Under the pieces are notes generated by a model that was not told the origin of the DNA, made no database searches, and saw only the letters and a list, made by a program, of their open reading frames with translations. From contig NZ_LAKD02000119.1 in the NCBI RefSeq assembly GCF_000968685.2, positions 186,001-250,000 on the forward strand: a DNA stretch of 64,000 nucleotides, given 5' to 3'. The translations under genes were made by a program, and so were the position numbers. This document shows positions 51,801-60,753 of the stretch, one piece after another; the stretch's first letter is position 1, and every line of letters begins with the position of its first letter. The stretch is from Streptomyces antioxidans. Lineage in GTDB: Bacteria; Actinomycetota; Actinomycetes; Streptomycetales; Streptomycetaceae.

Positions 51801-53216
51801 TCAGTCCCGGCGCAGGCTCGCCAGGAAGCGCCAGAGCGCGGAACGGGGCCGTTCCGGCTGGGCGGAGGCGGATGCCTCGGCGGCGGGTGCCGGGTGGGCG
51901 GCTGGCTCGGGCTCCGGCAGCGAGGCGGCCGCCGCGGCTCCGGGGGCCGAGGGCATCGGGGCCCGCCGCGTCCGCATCCGGTACCGGACCGGGAAGGCCT
52001 TCAGCCCGCGCACATACGTAGATGAGCGCCAGGGCAAGTGGTCGACGGGCAGGCCCAGTTCGAAGTCACACCGCTGGAACAGCTTGCCCACCGCCGTGGT
52101 GACGATCATGTCGGCGAGCCCCCGTCCCGGGCACTGGTGCGGCCCCGCGCCCCACGCCAGATGCGCGCGCGAACTCACCGACGCGTCCTGGCTGCCGGGC
52201 GTGGCGAACATCGGATCGCCGTGTGCGGCGGCGATCGAGGGCATCACCGCATCGCCCGCGGCGAGCCGGAAGTCCCCCAGGTCGGTGTCGGCCACGGGGA
52301 AGCGGGCGGTGAGGTTGACCCACGGCGGCGAGGCGATGTGCACGCGGTTGACCAGCTCCTCGGGCGGCCCTGCCATCAGCCCGGCTCGTGTCCCGGACTC
52401 CCCGGCCAGCACCTCCAGCACACTGTTGGTGATGGCGTGGCTGACGAGATCCGACAGGATGACGATGATCGCGAGCAGCTCCCGGCCGATCTGTTCCACC
52501 GTCAGTGGGGGCTCGATCGCGAGCAGGCGGGTGGTCAGGTCGTCACCGGGGTGCTGTCTCTTGTACACCGCGAGTTCGGTCGTCGCGGCCGTCAGTCGGC
52601 CCATGGCCGCCGCGGCGTCCGGGCCGCCGTCCACCGCCCGCCACGAGTCCATGAACACGTCGTCGCCCTGCTCGACCGGGAAGCCGAACAGCCGGTTGAC
52701 GGCCATCAGCGGCAGCGCCCGCGCGAACTGCGCGCCCAGATCCACCCATCCGCTCTCGCTGCCGTCCGCGAAGAAGCTGATCAGCTCGTCGGCGTGCCGG
52801 GAGACGGCGTTCGTCAGCTCCCAGGACTGGGGCGCGTCGGGGTCCTGGAAAGGCGCGAGTGCCTCCTCCACGGCGGCGCGTGTCGCCTTGTGCCGCTGGT
52901 CGTCCTGGAACAGCAGAAAGCTGGCCTGGTAGCCGGGCAGAAGCGGCCAGTCGGACGGCACCCGGCCCTCGCGCAGCCACCGCCAGTGCTGGACGTTCTT
53001 CTTCCATACGCTCTCGTCGCGCAGCACTTCCCGCACCTCGCGATAGCCGAGCACCAGCCATACCGGCACCCCGTACAGAACGACGGGTGCCACCGGCCCC
53101 CACTGGGCCCGCAGACGGGTGTAGACCGAGGCGGGCTGGGTCTCGAAGTCCCGTGTCATCAGCGGCTCGACCGCCAGGGACTCCAGCTCGGACGGCTCGG
53201 CAGGGGGCAAGTGCAT
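51801..53216 (-). CDS. Atypical cytochrome P450
   Basis: A 471-residue P450. ATG at 53216 is chosen, with AAGGA 7 bases before it. The haem loop is AWGAGPHQCPGRGLA (Cys about residue 362). The K-helix, normally ExxR, reads EELVNRV with Asn in the Arg place. The I-helix, normally AGxxT, reads VILSDLVSHAIT without the acid-alcohol pair. Both are also altered in CYP157-type streptomycete enzymes, so the protein may be a specialised or non-oxidising P450. The C-terminal 50 residues are Pro/Ala/Glu-rich. It is upstream of the amino-ketone synthase genes but is separated by a terminator. Confidence 0.9.
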   Translation of the reverse strand: MHLPPAEPSELESLAVEPLMTRDFETQPASVYTRLRAQWGPVAPVVLYGVPVWLVLGYREVREVLRDESVWKKNVQHWRWLREGRVPSDWPLLPGYQASFLLFQDDQRHKATRAAVEEALAPFQDPDAPQSWELTNAVSRHADELISFFADGSESGWVDLGAQFARALPLMAVNRLFGFPVEQGDDVFMDSWRAVDGGPDAAAAMGRLTAATTELAVYKRQHPGDDLTTRLLAIEPPLTVEQIGRELLAIIVILSDLVSHAITNSVLEVLAGESGTRAGLMAGPPEELVNRVHIASPPWVNLTARFPVADTDLGDFRLAAGDAVMPSIAAAHGDPMFATPGSQDASVSSRAHLAWGAGPHQCPGRGLADMIVTTAVGKLFQRCDFELGLPVDHLPWRSSTYVRGLKAFPVRYRMRTRRAPMPSAPGAAAAASLPEPEPAAHPAPAAEASASAQPERPRSALWRFLASLRRD

Positions 53217-53472
53217 TTCGATGTCCTTAGTGCGACAGCTGGGCCATTCCGGCCGGGCCGCAAGGTCCTCGTGGGAGGCGCCACACGGCATCTGACGCGC
53301 GGCGCGGAGCGAAAGTCGGCCCTACGGCGCAGGCCACATTAGCGGTCGTTCGGCCGCCTGAACAGCATGGCCGATCTCCACGGTCCAGGGCGGCGCACGG
53401 TGCCCGCGCGCACCTCCCAGTCCATGCGCGACGACTGACGGACCAACACATCACCGTCCAGCCAGCGTGTGA

Positions 53473-55788
53473 TCAGCTCGACGGCTCGATCACCAGCCGT
53501 ACCCCCTGCGTTGCCCCGGACGAGGGCCCGGTCTCCAGCAGGAGTTCACCGGGTTCGACGGCGAGGCCGAGGTCCCGGGTGACGGAGGCGAGGGTGTCGG
53601 CGTCGATCGCGAACACCGCGTCGGCCTCCTCCCCCGGCCGCAGATCCAGGCGGACGAAGCCGCGGAGCTCACGGACGCGCGGCCACGAGGAGCCGCCCGA
53701 CCGTCGCCGTACGTAGAGCTGGACCGTCTCGCGCACCGGCCGCTGCCCCGTGTTGCGCACGGTGACCCGGCAGCTGAGCGCCGGGTCGTCCGGGGTCACC
53801 CGGGTGCGCGAGAGCCGTGGCGGAGCGTAGCCGACCGTGGTGTACGACAGGCCGTGGCCGAAGGCGTGGCGGGCGGTGGCGGGCTGGTCCACATAGCCGC
53901 GGTACCCGTGGTCCTTGGCGTTGTAGAACACCGGCAGCTGCGCGGCCGACCTGGGGATGGACACCGGGAGCCGCCCCTCGGGCTCGGCCGCGCCGAACAG
54001 TACGTCGGCGACGGCCCGTCCGCCCCATGGACCCGGATACCAGGCGCTCAGCACCGCCGCGGCCGTGCCGGAGAGGTCGGGCAGGGCGTGCGGACGGCCC
54101 TGGACGAGGACCACGACGACTGGCACACCCGTGGCCGCCACCGCGCCCAGAAGCGCCAACTGTCCGTCGGGCAGTCCCAGTTCGGCCAGATCCACCCCCT
54201 CGCCGCAGGTCATACCGGTGGGGTCGGCGGAGCTCACGACGGCCGCGCCATTGGTGTCGAAGGTGGTGTCGCCGGACCGGGCGCTCGACCCGCCCAGGAC
54301 GAGCACCGCGAGGTCCGACGCCGCCGCGCGCGCGACCGCCTCGGGGACACCCGAGAGGTCGCCGCCGACCAGCTCGCACCCGGGCGCGTAGGTGACCTCG
54401 GTGTCCGGTGGGGCGGCCGAGCGGATGCCGTCCAGGACCGTGATGTGGTGGTGGCCGGGGCGCTGTGGCGCGGTGTAGTCGCCGATCTGCTGGGCGATGG
54501 AGTCCGCGTTCGGGCCGAGGACGGCGATCCTGCGGGTCGAGGGGGCCAGCGGCAGGACTCCGCCGTCGTGGGCGAGCAGGGTGATGGACGCGCGGGCGAT
54601 GCGTTCGCTCAGCTCGCACGCGTCGGAGGGCCGAGCCCCAGCGGGCTGTGCCACGGTGGGCGCATGGCGCGGTTCGACGGCAGGCGCATAAGGCCGCTCG
54701 AAGAGCCCCAGGCGGAACTTCAGCGCCAGCACCCGCGCCACCGCGGTGTCCAGGGTCCGCTCCGCGACCAGCCCCTGGGCCACCGCCTCGGCCAGCCGCG
54801 GAAAGCACGCGTCCCAGAGGCTGAGGTCGCATCCGGCGTTGAGGGCCAGGGCGCCCGCGGCCACCGGGTCTCCCGTGAGCCGGACCAGGCGGTCGATGGC
54901 GCCGCCGTCCGCCATCACCACACCGTCGAACTCCAGCCGCTCCCGGAGGAGTTCGGTCAGCAGTGGCCGACTGGCCACGCAGGGCAGGCCGTCGAATTCG
55001 TTGTAGGCCGCCATCACCCCGGCCGCACCGGCGCGTATCCCGGCCCGGGCCGCCGCCAGGTGGATGTCGTGCAGCTCGCGGGCGCCCAGTTCGGTGGCCG
55101 CGCTGTTGCGTCCGCCGACCGTGGCCCCCTGCCCGGCGAAGTGCTTGAGCACCACGGCCACACCGGCCGTGCGCATTCCCCGCACCAGCGCCTCGGTGAG
55201 CCGCGCCGCCAGATACGGGTCCTCGCCGAAGCACTCCTCCGCGCGGCCCCAGCGCGGGTCGCGCACCAGGTCGAGGGCGGAGACCAGCGCCACGTGGCCA
55301 CCGCGTGCCCGCACCTCCACGCCGACCGCGGCCGCCGCGGCCTCGTAGAGCCCGGGGTCCCAGGTGGCCCCCACGGCGAGATTGACCGGCAGCACGGTGC
55401 CGTCCAGTGCCTGGTGGCCGTGCGGAACCTCCTCCACGAGCAGCACGGGTACGCCGAGACGGGTGTTCTCCACGACATGCCGCTGTACGGCGTCGGCGAC
55501 CCGCGCCCCGTCCGCCGCCGCGATGCCGTCGGCGAAGCCGACACCGGACCAGGCGTCGGCCCGCTGGAGCCCGTACAGGGCCCCCATCCCGCGGTACGCG
55601 GCGACCTCGGCCCGGAAGTCGTCGGTGAGCCGGTGTCCGTGGCCGCCGTCGGCGCGCTCATAGGCGTGCCAGCCGTACATCCGCTGGTTGACCTGGCCGA
55701 CCTTCTCGGTGAGCGTCATGCGCCCGAGCAGATCGTGGACCCGCTCCGCCACCGGCGCGGCCGGGTCGCGATAGCGGGGGCCGGTCAC
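53473..55788 (-). CDS. GH3 family beta-glycosidase
   Basis: A 771-residue enzyme without signal peptide. The GH3 N-terminal barrel and alpha/beta sandwich are complete: VVLKHFAGQGATVGGRNSAA (KHF motif), FDGVVMADGGAIDRLVRL with the nucleophile Asp, and GGSSARSGDTTFD in the second domain, followed by a fibronectin-like third domain (about 670-771). Typical substrates are beta-glucosides or beta-xylosides. The GTG start overlaps the stop of the GH5-like gene by four bases. It is the last gene of the ABC-LacI-hydrolase operon, so it likely digests imported oligosaccharides in the cytoplasm. Confidence 0.93.
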   Translation of the reverse strand: MTGPRYRDPAAPVAERVHDLLGRMTLTEKVGQVNQRMYGWHAYERADGGHGHRLTDDFRAEVAAYRGMGALYGLQRADAWSGVGFADGIAAADGARVADAVQRHVVENTRLGVPVLLVEEVPHGHQALDGTVLPVNLAVGATWDPGLYEAAAAAVGVEVRARGGHVALVSALDLVRDPRWGRAEECFGEDPYLAARLTEALVRGMRTAGVAVVLKHFAGQGATVGGRNSAATELGARELHDIHLAAARAGIRAGAAGVMAAYNEFDGLPCVASRPLLTELLRERLEFDGVVMADGGAIDRLVRLTGDPVAAGALALNAGCDLSLWDACFPRLAEAVAQGLVAERTLDTAVARVLALKFRLGLFERPYAPAVEPRHAPTVAQPAGARPSDACELSERIARASITLLAHDGGVLPLAPSTRRIAVLGPNADSIAQQIGDYTAPQRPGHHHITVLDGIRSAAPPDTEVTYAPGCELVGGDLSGVPEAVARAAASDLAVLVLGGSSARSGDTTFDTNGAAVVSSADPTGMTCGEGVDLAELGLPDGQLALLGAVAATGVPVVVVLVQGRPHALPDLSGTAAAVLSAWYPGPWGGRAVADVLFGAAEPEGRLPVSIPRSAAQLPVFYNAKDHGYRGYVDQPATARHAFGHGLSYTTVGYAPPRLSRTRVTPDDPALSCRVTVRNTGQRPVRETVQLYVRRRSGGSSWPRVRELRGFVRLDLRPGEEADAVFAIDADTLASVTRDLGLAVEPGELLLETGPSSGATQGVRLVIEPSS

Positions 55789-57719
55789 CTCAGCTCCAGG
55801 ACGCGCACACCGTACGGGACGAGTGTCACGTCCGCCGTCGCCGCGCCGGACACCAGGTCGTACAGCGTTCCCCCGGTGGCGGGGCGGACGGTGACCTCCT
55901 CGGGGCTCTGGCTGACCAGCCAGACGAAGCGGCGTCCGTCGTCGTGGACGAGGAGGTCAGCCCCGACATGGGGGCTGTCGACCGTCACCGGGCGGCGGAC
56001 CCCGGCCACATCGGCGAGCGCCGCGTACAGCCGGTGGGTCTCCTCGGGGTTGACGCGGGCGGTGCGGGCGGCCATGTGCTCCAGGGGGTAGGTGGCCAGC
56101 ACGGTGCGGCCGGACCCGGTGTCGCGCACCAGGAGGGCGGGCCGCCCGTGGGCGTCGACGGCCACCACCCGGGCGTCACGCGGAACGACCGGCAGATACG
56201 CCCGGCTGTCCTCGTTGCCCGCGACGGGGAAGCGCAGCGAGGTCCCGGCCGTCAGCCCGCCGAAGTCCTCGGTGAACGTCATCTCCAGGGCATCGTCCTC
56301 GATGGGCTCGGCCACGCCGTAGGAGAGCTGCAGTTCCACCCCGAACAGCCCGTCCAGGTCGTCGAACCACGGGCCGCGGGTCCCGGGGTGCTCGCCGGAG
56401 CAGAACGAGAGGTAGACGGTGGCGCCCTCGTGGGCGCGGCGTTCGAGCTCACGCCGGGTGCGGGTGGTGAGCTGGCGGGTGGCGGGGAGCAGGTACAGGG
56501 CCGCGTCGCCGGGCAGGCCGTCCGCCTCCCGGGTGAAGCCCACCGGCAGGTCGGCGGCGCGGGTGGCCACATAGCCCTGGTGCAGGGACGTGAAGATCAG
56601 CGGCCGGTCGGCGGGCCTGCTGTAGGGGTAGCCACGCTCCAGGAAGGCGGGCACGACCAGGGCCGCGTCCGCGTCGGCACGCCGGCAGTGTGCGAAGTCC
56701 ACGGCCTTCAACACCTCGGCGAACGCGGCGAGTTCGAGCAGCGGGGCCTTGGGGGCTCCGGTGTGGTCGGTGATGCCGAAGTGCATCTCGAAGGGGTGGT
56801 GGTCGTACGGCGAGCGGTCCCACAGATCGTCGTAGTCGGTGTTGTTCCAGGCGATCCAGCCGGTGGCCCCGCCGAGCAGCGAGTTGTGCAGGGTCTGCCG
56901 GTAGTACACCGCCGCGTGCCGATCGGACACGGTGTCCGTGGAGAGCCCGAACTCCTCCAGGACGACGGGCTGTCCGGTGACCGCCGCCAGTTCGCACTCG
57001 AAGGCTGCGCGCAGGTGCTGGCGCGGCCGGTCGGTGTCCGAGCGGTAGACGTGCGGGCCCACGAAGTCCACGTACTCGGCGGTCTCACGCAGCGAGAAGC
57101 CGTTGTCGCGGCCGGTGACCTCGATGCCCCAGGCGCCGTCGCCGAGGGAGACGGGCTGGGTGCCACCGGCCGCCCGTACGGCGTTGCACATGGCCTGCGC
57201 CCAGGCGGTCACCACCTCGGAGGAGGGGGGATCCACCTGATAGACACGGCCGTAGCCGGGCATCTCATTGGTGATGAGCCAGCCGGTGACCGCCGGGTGG
57301 TCCTTGAAGCGGCGGGTCATCTGGGACACGAACCACGCCTGGCGGCCGACCATCCACACGTCCTCGTAGAGGTCGCGGCCCCCGCGCCAGACGGGGTCCC
57401 AGTTCTCGCCCGACATATGGCCGACGATGAAGGTGGGCACCGTGGCCATGCCCGCCTCGGTGTGGGCGTCGAGGAAGTCGCGGAAGCGTTCGCACAGCGT
57501 CTCGTCGACGCGGTGGGGCTCGGGGTGGAAGTCGGGCCAGTAGAAGAACGACCGGGTCATCGTCAGGCCGTGCTCGCGCAGCACCCGCAGTTCCGCGCGG
57601 ACCGTCGTCGGGTCGTAGTCGCGCCACATCAGGGGCCCGCCGGTGCGGGACCAGAAGTTGGCGCCGAGCCAGGGCAGGACGGCGGAGTGGTGGGTGAGCT
57701 GGGCGCTGTGGCGTCGCAT
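55785..57719 (-). CDS. GH5-like family glycosylhydrolase (cellulase/mannosidase type)
   Basis: A 644-residue cytoplasmic protein. ATG at 57717-57719 follows AGAAGGA closely. The barrel begins with WLGANFWSRTGGPLMWRDYD; the acid Glu is in WLITNEMPGYG (about residue 148) and the nucleophile Glu in VVLEEFGLS (about 257). The C-terminal part adds a glutamine-amidotransferase-like and beta domain (DAALYLLPATRQLTTRTRRE). It resembles GH5_18-type beta-mannosidases but also other GH5/GH2-like groups. Works with the GH3 gene that overlaps its end. Confidence 0.85.
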   Translation of the reverse strand: MRRHSAQLTHHSAVLPWLGANFWSRTGGPLMWRDYDPTTVRAELRVLREHGLTMTRSFFYWPDFHPEPHRVDETLCERFRDFLDAHTEAGMATVPTFIVGHMSGENWDPVWRGGRDLYEDVWMVGRQAWFVSQMTRRFKDHPAVTGWLITNEMPGYGRVYQVDPPSSEVVTAWAQAMCNAVRAAGGTQPVSLGDGAWGIEVTGRDNGFSLRETAEYVDFVGPHVYRSDTDRPRQHLRAAFECELAAVTGQPVVLEEFGLSTDTVSDRHAAVYYRQTLHNSLLGGATGWIAWNNTDYDDLWDRSPYDHHPFEMHFGITDHTGAPKAPLLELAAFAEVLKAVDFAHCRRADADAALVVPAFLERGYPYSRPADRPLIFTSLHQGYVATRAADLPVGFTREADGLPGDAALYLLPATRQLTTRTRRELERRAHEGATVYLSFCSGEHPGTRGPWFDDLDGLFGVELQLSYGVAEPIEDDALEMTFTEDFGGLTAGTSLRFPVAGNEDSRAYLPVVPRDARVVAVDAHGRPALLVRDTGSGRTVLATYPLEHMAARTARVNPEETHRLYAALADVAGVRRPVTVDSPHVGADLLVHDDGRRFVWLVSQSPEEVTVRPATGGTLYDLVSGAATADVTLVPYGVRVLELR

Positions 57720-57771
57720 GGTCCTTCTCGGATGTCGGTGGTACGGGGTGGGGGGTGCCCGGCATATGGCC

Positions 57772-57810
57772 GGGGTCGGGGCTGACCGGGGTCGGGGGGT
57801 GGGGCGGGGT
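57772..57810 (+). other. G-run cluster with quadruplex potential
   Basis: Seven runs of four or more G in 39 bases (GGGGTCGGGG, then GGGGTCGGGGGGTGGGG and GGGG) lie on the plus strand between the LacI and GH5-like genes, i.e. on the template strand of the operon. No gene is present in these 116 bases. Confidence 0.5.
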
Positions 57811-57835
57811 CCAGGTCCGGGCCGGGGGTGGTGCG

Positions 57836-58921
57836 TCAGCCGGGCGCGGGTCCGGTGGACTCGCGGACGACCAGCCGCGGCCGGTCGTCGAGCGCCGTCT
57901 CCTCGACGTCCTCGCCGCAGCGCGCGAGGAGCAGCCGGGCGGCCGCCGCGCCGACCCGCTGCACCTGCTGGTCGACCGTGGTGAGCCGGGGGTGCAGCCA
58001 GCGGCCGAGCGGCAGATCGTCGTGGCCGACGACCGACAGGTCCTCGGGGACGCGCAGCCCGGCGCGCTGGGCCGCGCCGATGCCGCACATCGCCATGGAG
58101 TCATTGGCGTAGACGATCGCGGTGGCGCGGTCGGTGGCGTCCAGCAGGGCCTGGGTGGCGGCGACGGCGGACACTTCGGTGAAGTCGGTGTGCAGCACCG
58201 CGTAGGGCCGCAGGCCCGCCCGCCGGAGGGCGGTTGCGAAGACACCGCCGCGCAGCCGGGTGTGCCTCAGGTCGGCCGGGCCCGCCACATAGGCGATCCG
58301 CCGGTGGCCGAGCCCGAGCAGGTGGCGGACGACCTCCTCGACGGCCGCGTCCTGGTGGCCGAGCCCGACGCGGGGCACGGCGGCGGCACGGTCGGGGGGA
58401 CCGAGCAGCACGGCGGGCAGGCCGAGGCGGGCCAGCAGGGCGGGGCGCGGGTCGTCGGCGCGGGCGTCGGTGAGGACGGCGCCGTCGACGCGGCCCTCGG
58501 CCGCGAGCCGCTTGTAGAGGGCGTTCTCCTCCTGGGCCCCGGCCACCAGGTGCAGCAGCAGACCGTAGCCGCGGGGCGCCAGTTCGCCCTCGATGCCGGT
58601 GATCAGCTCGCTGAAGTGCGGGTCCGCGCCGAGCACATCGGTGGGGCGCCGGACGACGAGGGCGAGGGTGCGGGTGCGGGCGCTGCGCAGGGCGGCGGCG
58701 GACGCGCTCGGCGACCAGCCGAGCTCCGTCGCGGTGTCCAGGATGCGCTTCCGGGTGGCCTCCGACAGCCGGCCCTTGTCGTTGAACGCCTGGGACACGG
58801 CGGCGGTGGACACCCCGGCGGCCGCCGCCACCTGTTTGATGGTGGGGCGCCGTCCCGGTCTCGCGGCGGTCGTGCCCACGTTCGCGCCGGTCGTGTCCAC
58901 GTTCGCGGCGGTCGTGCTCAC
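57836..58921 (-). CDS. LacI-family transcriptional regulator
   Basis: A 361-residue regulator. It starts with about 22 extra residues rich in Thr/Ala (an imperfect NVDTTGANVGTTAARPG repeat) before the helix-turn-helix (TIKQVAAAAGVSTAAVSQAF). From about residue 80 comes the effector domain, with VLGADPHFSELITGIEGELA. The GTG start overlaps the stop of the MalG-type permease (GTGA), so it is embedded in the transporter operon. It probably controls the operator upstream of the binding-protein gene. Confidence 0.93.
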   Translation of the reverse strand: MSTTAANVDTTGANVGTTAARPGRRPTIKQVAAAAGVSTAAVSQAFNDKGRLSEATRKRILDTATELGWSPSASAAALRSARTRTLALVVRRPTDVLGADPHFSELITGIEGELAPRGYGLLLHLVAGAQEENALYKRLAAEGRVDGAVLTDARADDPRPALLARLGLPAVLLGPPDRAAAVPRVGLGHQDAAVEEVVRHLLGLGHRRIAYVAGPADLRHTRLRGGVFATALRRAGLRPYAVLHTDFTEVSAVAATQALLDATDRATAIVYANDSMAMCGIGAAQRAGLRVPEDLSVVGHDDLPLGRWLHPRLTTVDQQVQRVGAAAARLLLARCGEDVEETALDDRPRLVVRESTGPAPG

Positions 58922-59745
58922 GCCTTGACCGCCCCGTTGATGAGCGCCTGCTGCATGCGCTTCTGGAGCACCGTGTAGACGACCCAGACGGGGATCAGGG
59001 TCAGGACGGTTCCGGCGGTGAGCACGCCGTAGTCGGTGCCGGTGATGGCCTTGAGGGTGGGCAGGGCCACCTGCACGGTGCGCTGCTCGGGGTCGGGGCC
59101 GATGATGACCAGCGAATACAGGTATTCGTTCCAGAAGGTGAGGAAGTTCAGCAGCAGCACGGTGGCGATGCCGGGCAGGCACATGGGTATGTAGATGTGG
59201 CGCAGCACGGTGTAGGTGGAGGCCCCGTCCATCCGGGCGGCCTCCTCCATCTCCCTGGGGATGGTCCGCATGAACTGCACCAGGATCACCACCGACAGCG
59301 GCATCGCCGTCGCGGGCAGGAAGAAGACCATGAACAGCCGGGTGTGGAACAGCCCGGTGGCGGCGGCGAGCAGGAAGGTGGGGAAGAGCGCCGCGAACGT
59401 GGGGATCAGGAAGCCCAGCGAGAAGACCTTCTCCATCGCCGAGGCGAGCCGTCCCGTGGAGCGGGCGAGCGCGAACGCCGCGGGCAGCGCCAGTAGCAGG
59501 GTCAGCGCCAGCGCGAGCACTGTCACCAGGGCGGAGTTGACGACGGCCGTGCCCAGATCGGCGCTGTCGTAGGCGGTGCGGAAGTTGCCGAAGCCCAATG
59601 ACCCGGGCAGAGCGAAGGGATGGGCGAAGATCTCCTCGTTGCTCTTGAACGCGGAGGCGAGGAAGTAGTAGAGCGGCACGATGAGCAGTACCGCGTAGGT
59701 CCACACCAGGATGTGCGCGGGCAGCCAGCGCTTGCCGAGTTTCAT
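58918..59745 (-). CDS. Sugar ABC transporter permease, MalG type
   Basis: A 275-residue permease with about six helices. ATG at 59743-59745 is used. EAA loop: EEAARMDGAS near residue 187. The end QKRMQQALINGAVKA is typical. Its stop overlaps the start of the LacI gene. It forms the importer with the MalF-type partner encoded 17 bases upstream. Confidence 0.93.
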   Translation of the reverse strand: MKLGKRWLPAHILVWTYAVLLIVPLYYFLASAFKSNEEIFAHPFALPGSLGFGNFRTAYDSADLGTAVVNSALVTVLALALTLLLALPAAFALARSTGRLASAMEKVFSLGFLIPTFAALFPTFLLAAATGLFHTRLFMVFFLPATAMPLSVVILVQFMRTIPREMEEAARMDGASTYTVLRHIYIPMCLPGIATVLLLNFLTFWNEYLYSLVIIGPDPEQRTVQVALPTLKAITGTDYGVLTAGTVLTLIPVWVVYTVLQKRMQQALINGAVKA

Positions 59746-59762
59746 GGTGAGCCGCCTTACGG

Positions 59763-60701
59763 TCAGTAGTTCTGGCGGAACGCGCGGCGGATGGTGAGCA
59801 GCCCGACGAGCCCGGCCAGGAAGAGGATGACGCCGACGGTCTGGCTGTAGCCCAGGTCGGCCGCGATGAACGCCTTCTGGTAGACGAGGAACGACAGGGT
59901 CGTGGACGAGCTGCCGGGACCGCCCTGGGTGAGCAGCAGCACGTGCTGCGCCGAGCCGAAGAGGGTCCACAGGAACTGCAGCATGGTGACGACGCCGACG
60001 TAGTCGCGGATCACGGGGAAGTGGACGCGCCACATGGTCCGCCAGTGCCCGGCCCCGTCCAGCTGGGCCGCCTCGCCGAGGTCGTCGGGGACGCTGTCGA
60101 GCCGGGCGGCGAACAGGACGGCGGTGAAGCCGATGCCGCTCCACACGTCCAGGGCGATCAGACAGGCCAGGGCTGTCGAGGGCGAGGCGAGCCAGGCGTC
60201 GGTGAGCGCACCGAGCCCCGTGGCGTCGAGCGCGCCGTTGACCAGCCCGTCCGGGGACAGCGCCGCGTAGAACACCATGGCCTTGGCGGGGGTGGAGACC
60301 AGGCCGGGGATGAACAGCAGATAGCGGATCACCCGGTGTCCGGGCGGCTTCTGCGCCACGTAGTAGCCCAGCATGTAGGCGCATACGATCATGATCGGCA
60401 GTGCCACCGCCAGCTGGACGGCGGTGTTGCGCACCGCGTCCCAGAAGACGGGGTCGTCCAGCACGGTGCGGACGTTGCCGAGCCCGGCGAATGACACCGG
60501 CTGGAGCATGCCCGGCCAGTGCAGGGCGGCGATCACGAAGATGGCGATCACCGGGCCGATCATGAACACCGCGTACCAGACCAGCGCCGGGATGGCGAGG
60601 ATCGTACCGCCCTGCCGGGGTGTGCCGGTACGGCCCGTGGTGGCGGGCGGTGCGGGGTGGCGGATCGCGGCCCCGCCCGGGGGTGACGTCAGCGTCGTCA
60701 T
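59763..60701 (-). CDS. Sugar ABC transporter permease, MalF type
   Basis: A 312-residue permease. After a Pro/Thr-rich N-terminus of about 30 residues there are about six helices (ILAIPALVWYAVFMIGPVIA onward). EAA loop: LGEAAQLDGAGHWRTMWRVH near residue 205. QGGPGSSSTTLSFLVYQKAF precedes the last helix. Lies 52 bases after the binding-protein gene. Confidence 0.93.
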   Translation of the reverse strand: MTTLTSPPGGAAIRHPAPPATTGRTGTPRQGGTILAIPALVWYAVFMIGPVIAIFVIAALHWPGMLQPVSFAGLGNVRTVLDDPVFWDAVRNTAVQLAVALPIMIVCAYMLGYYVAQKPPGHRVIRYLLFIPGLVSTPAKAMVFYAALSPDGLVNGALDATGLGALTDAWLASPSTALACLIALDVWSGIGFTAVLFAARLDSVPDDLGEAAQLDGAGHWRTMWRVHFPVIRDYVGVVTMLQFLWTLFGSAQHVLLLTQGGPGSSSTTLSFLVYQKAFIAADLGYSQTVGVILFLAGLVGLLTIRRAFRQNY

Positions 60702-60753
60702 GAGGTGGCTCCCGTGGAGTCGGGCTCGGGATATGAGCGAACGGGCGGGCGGT

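Noticed and set aside
51801..53216. Part of the conservon (conservon-linked P450)
   Set aside because: The conservon is about 26 kb away on the map with many unrelated genes between.
53217..53472. A small open frame (53227-53454, minus strand) between P450 and GH3 genes
   Set aside because: It has a cysteine/arginine-rich random composition, no ribosome site and no recognisable feature; the region reads as upstream sequence of the P450 gene.
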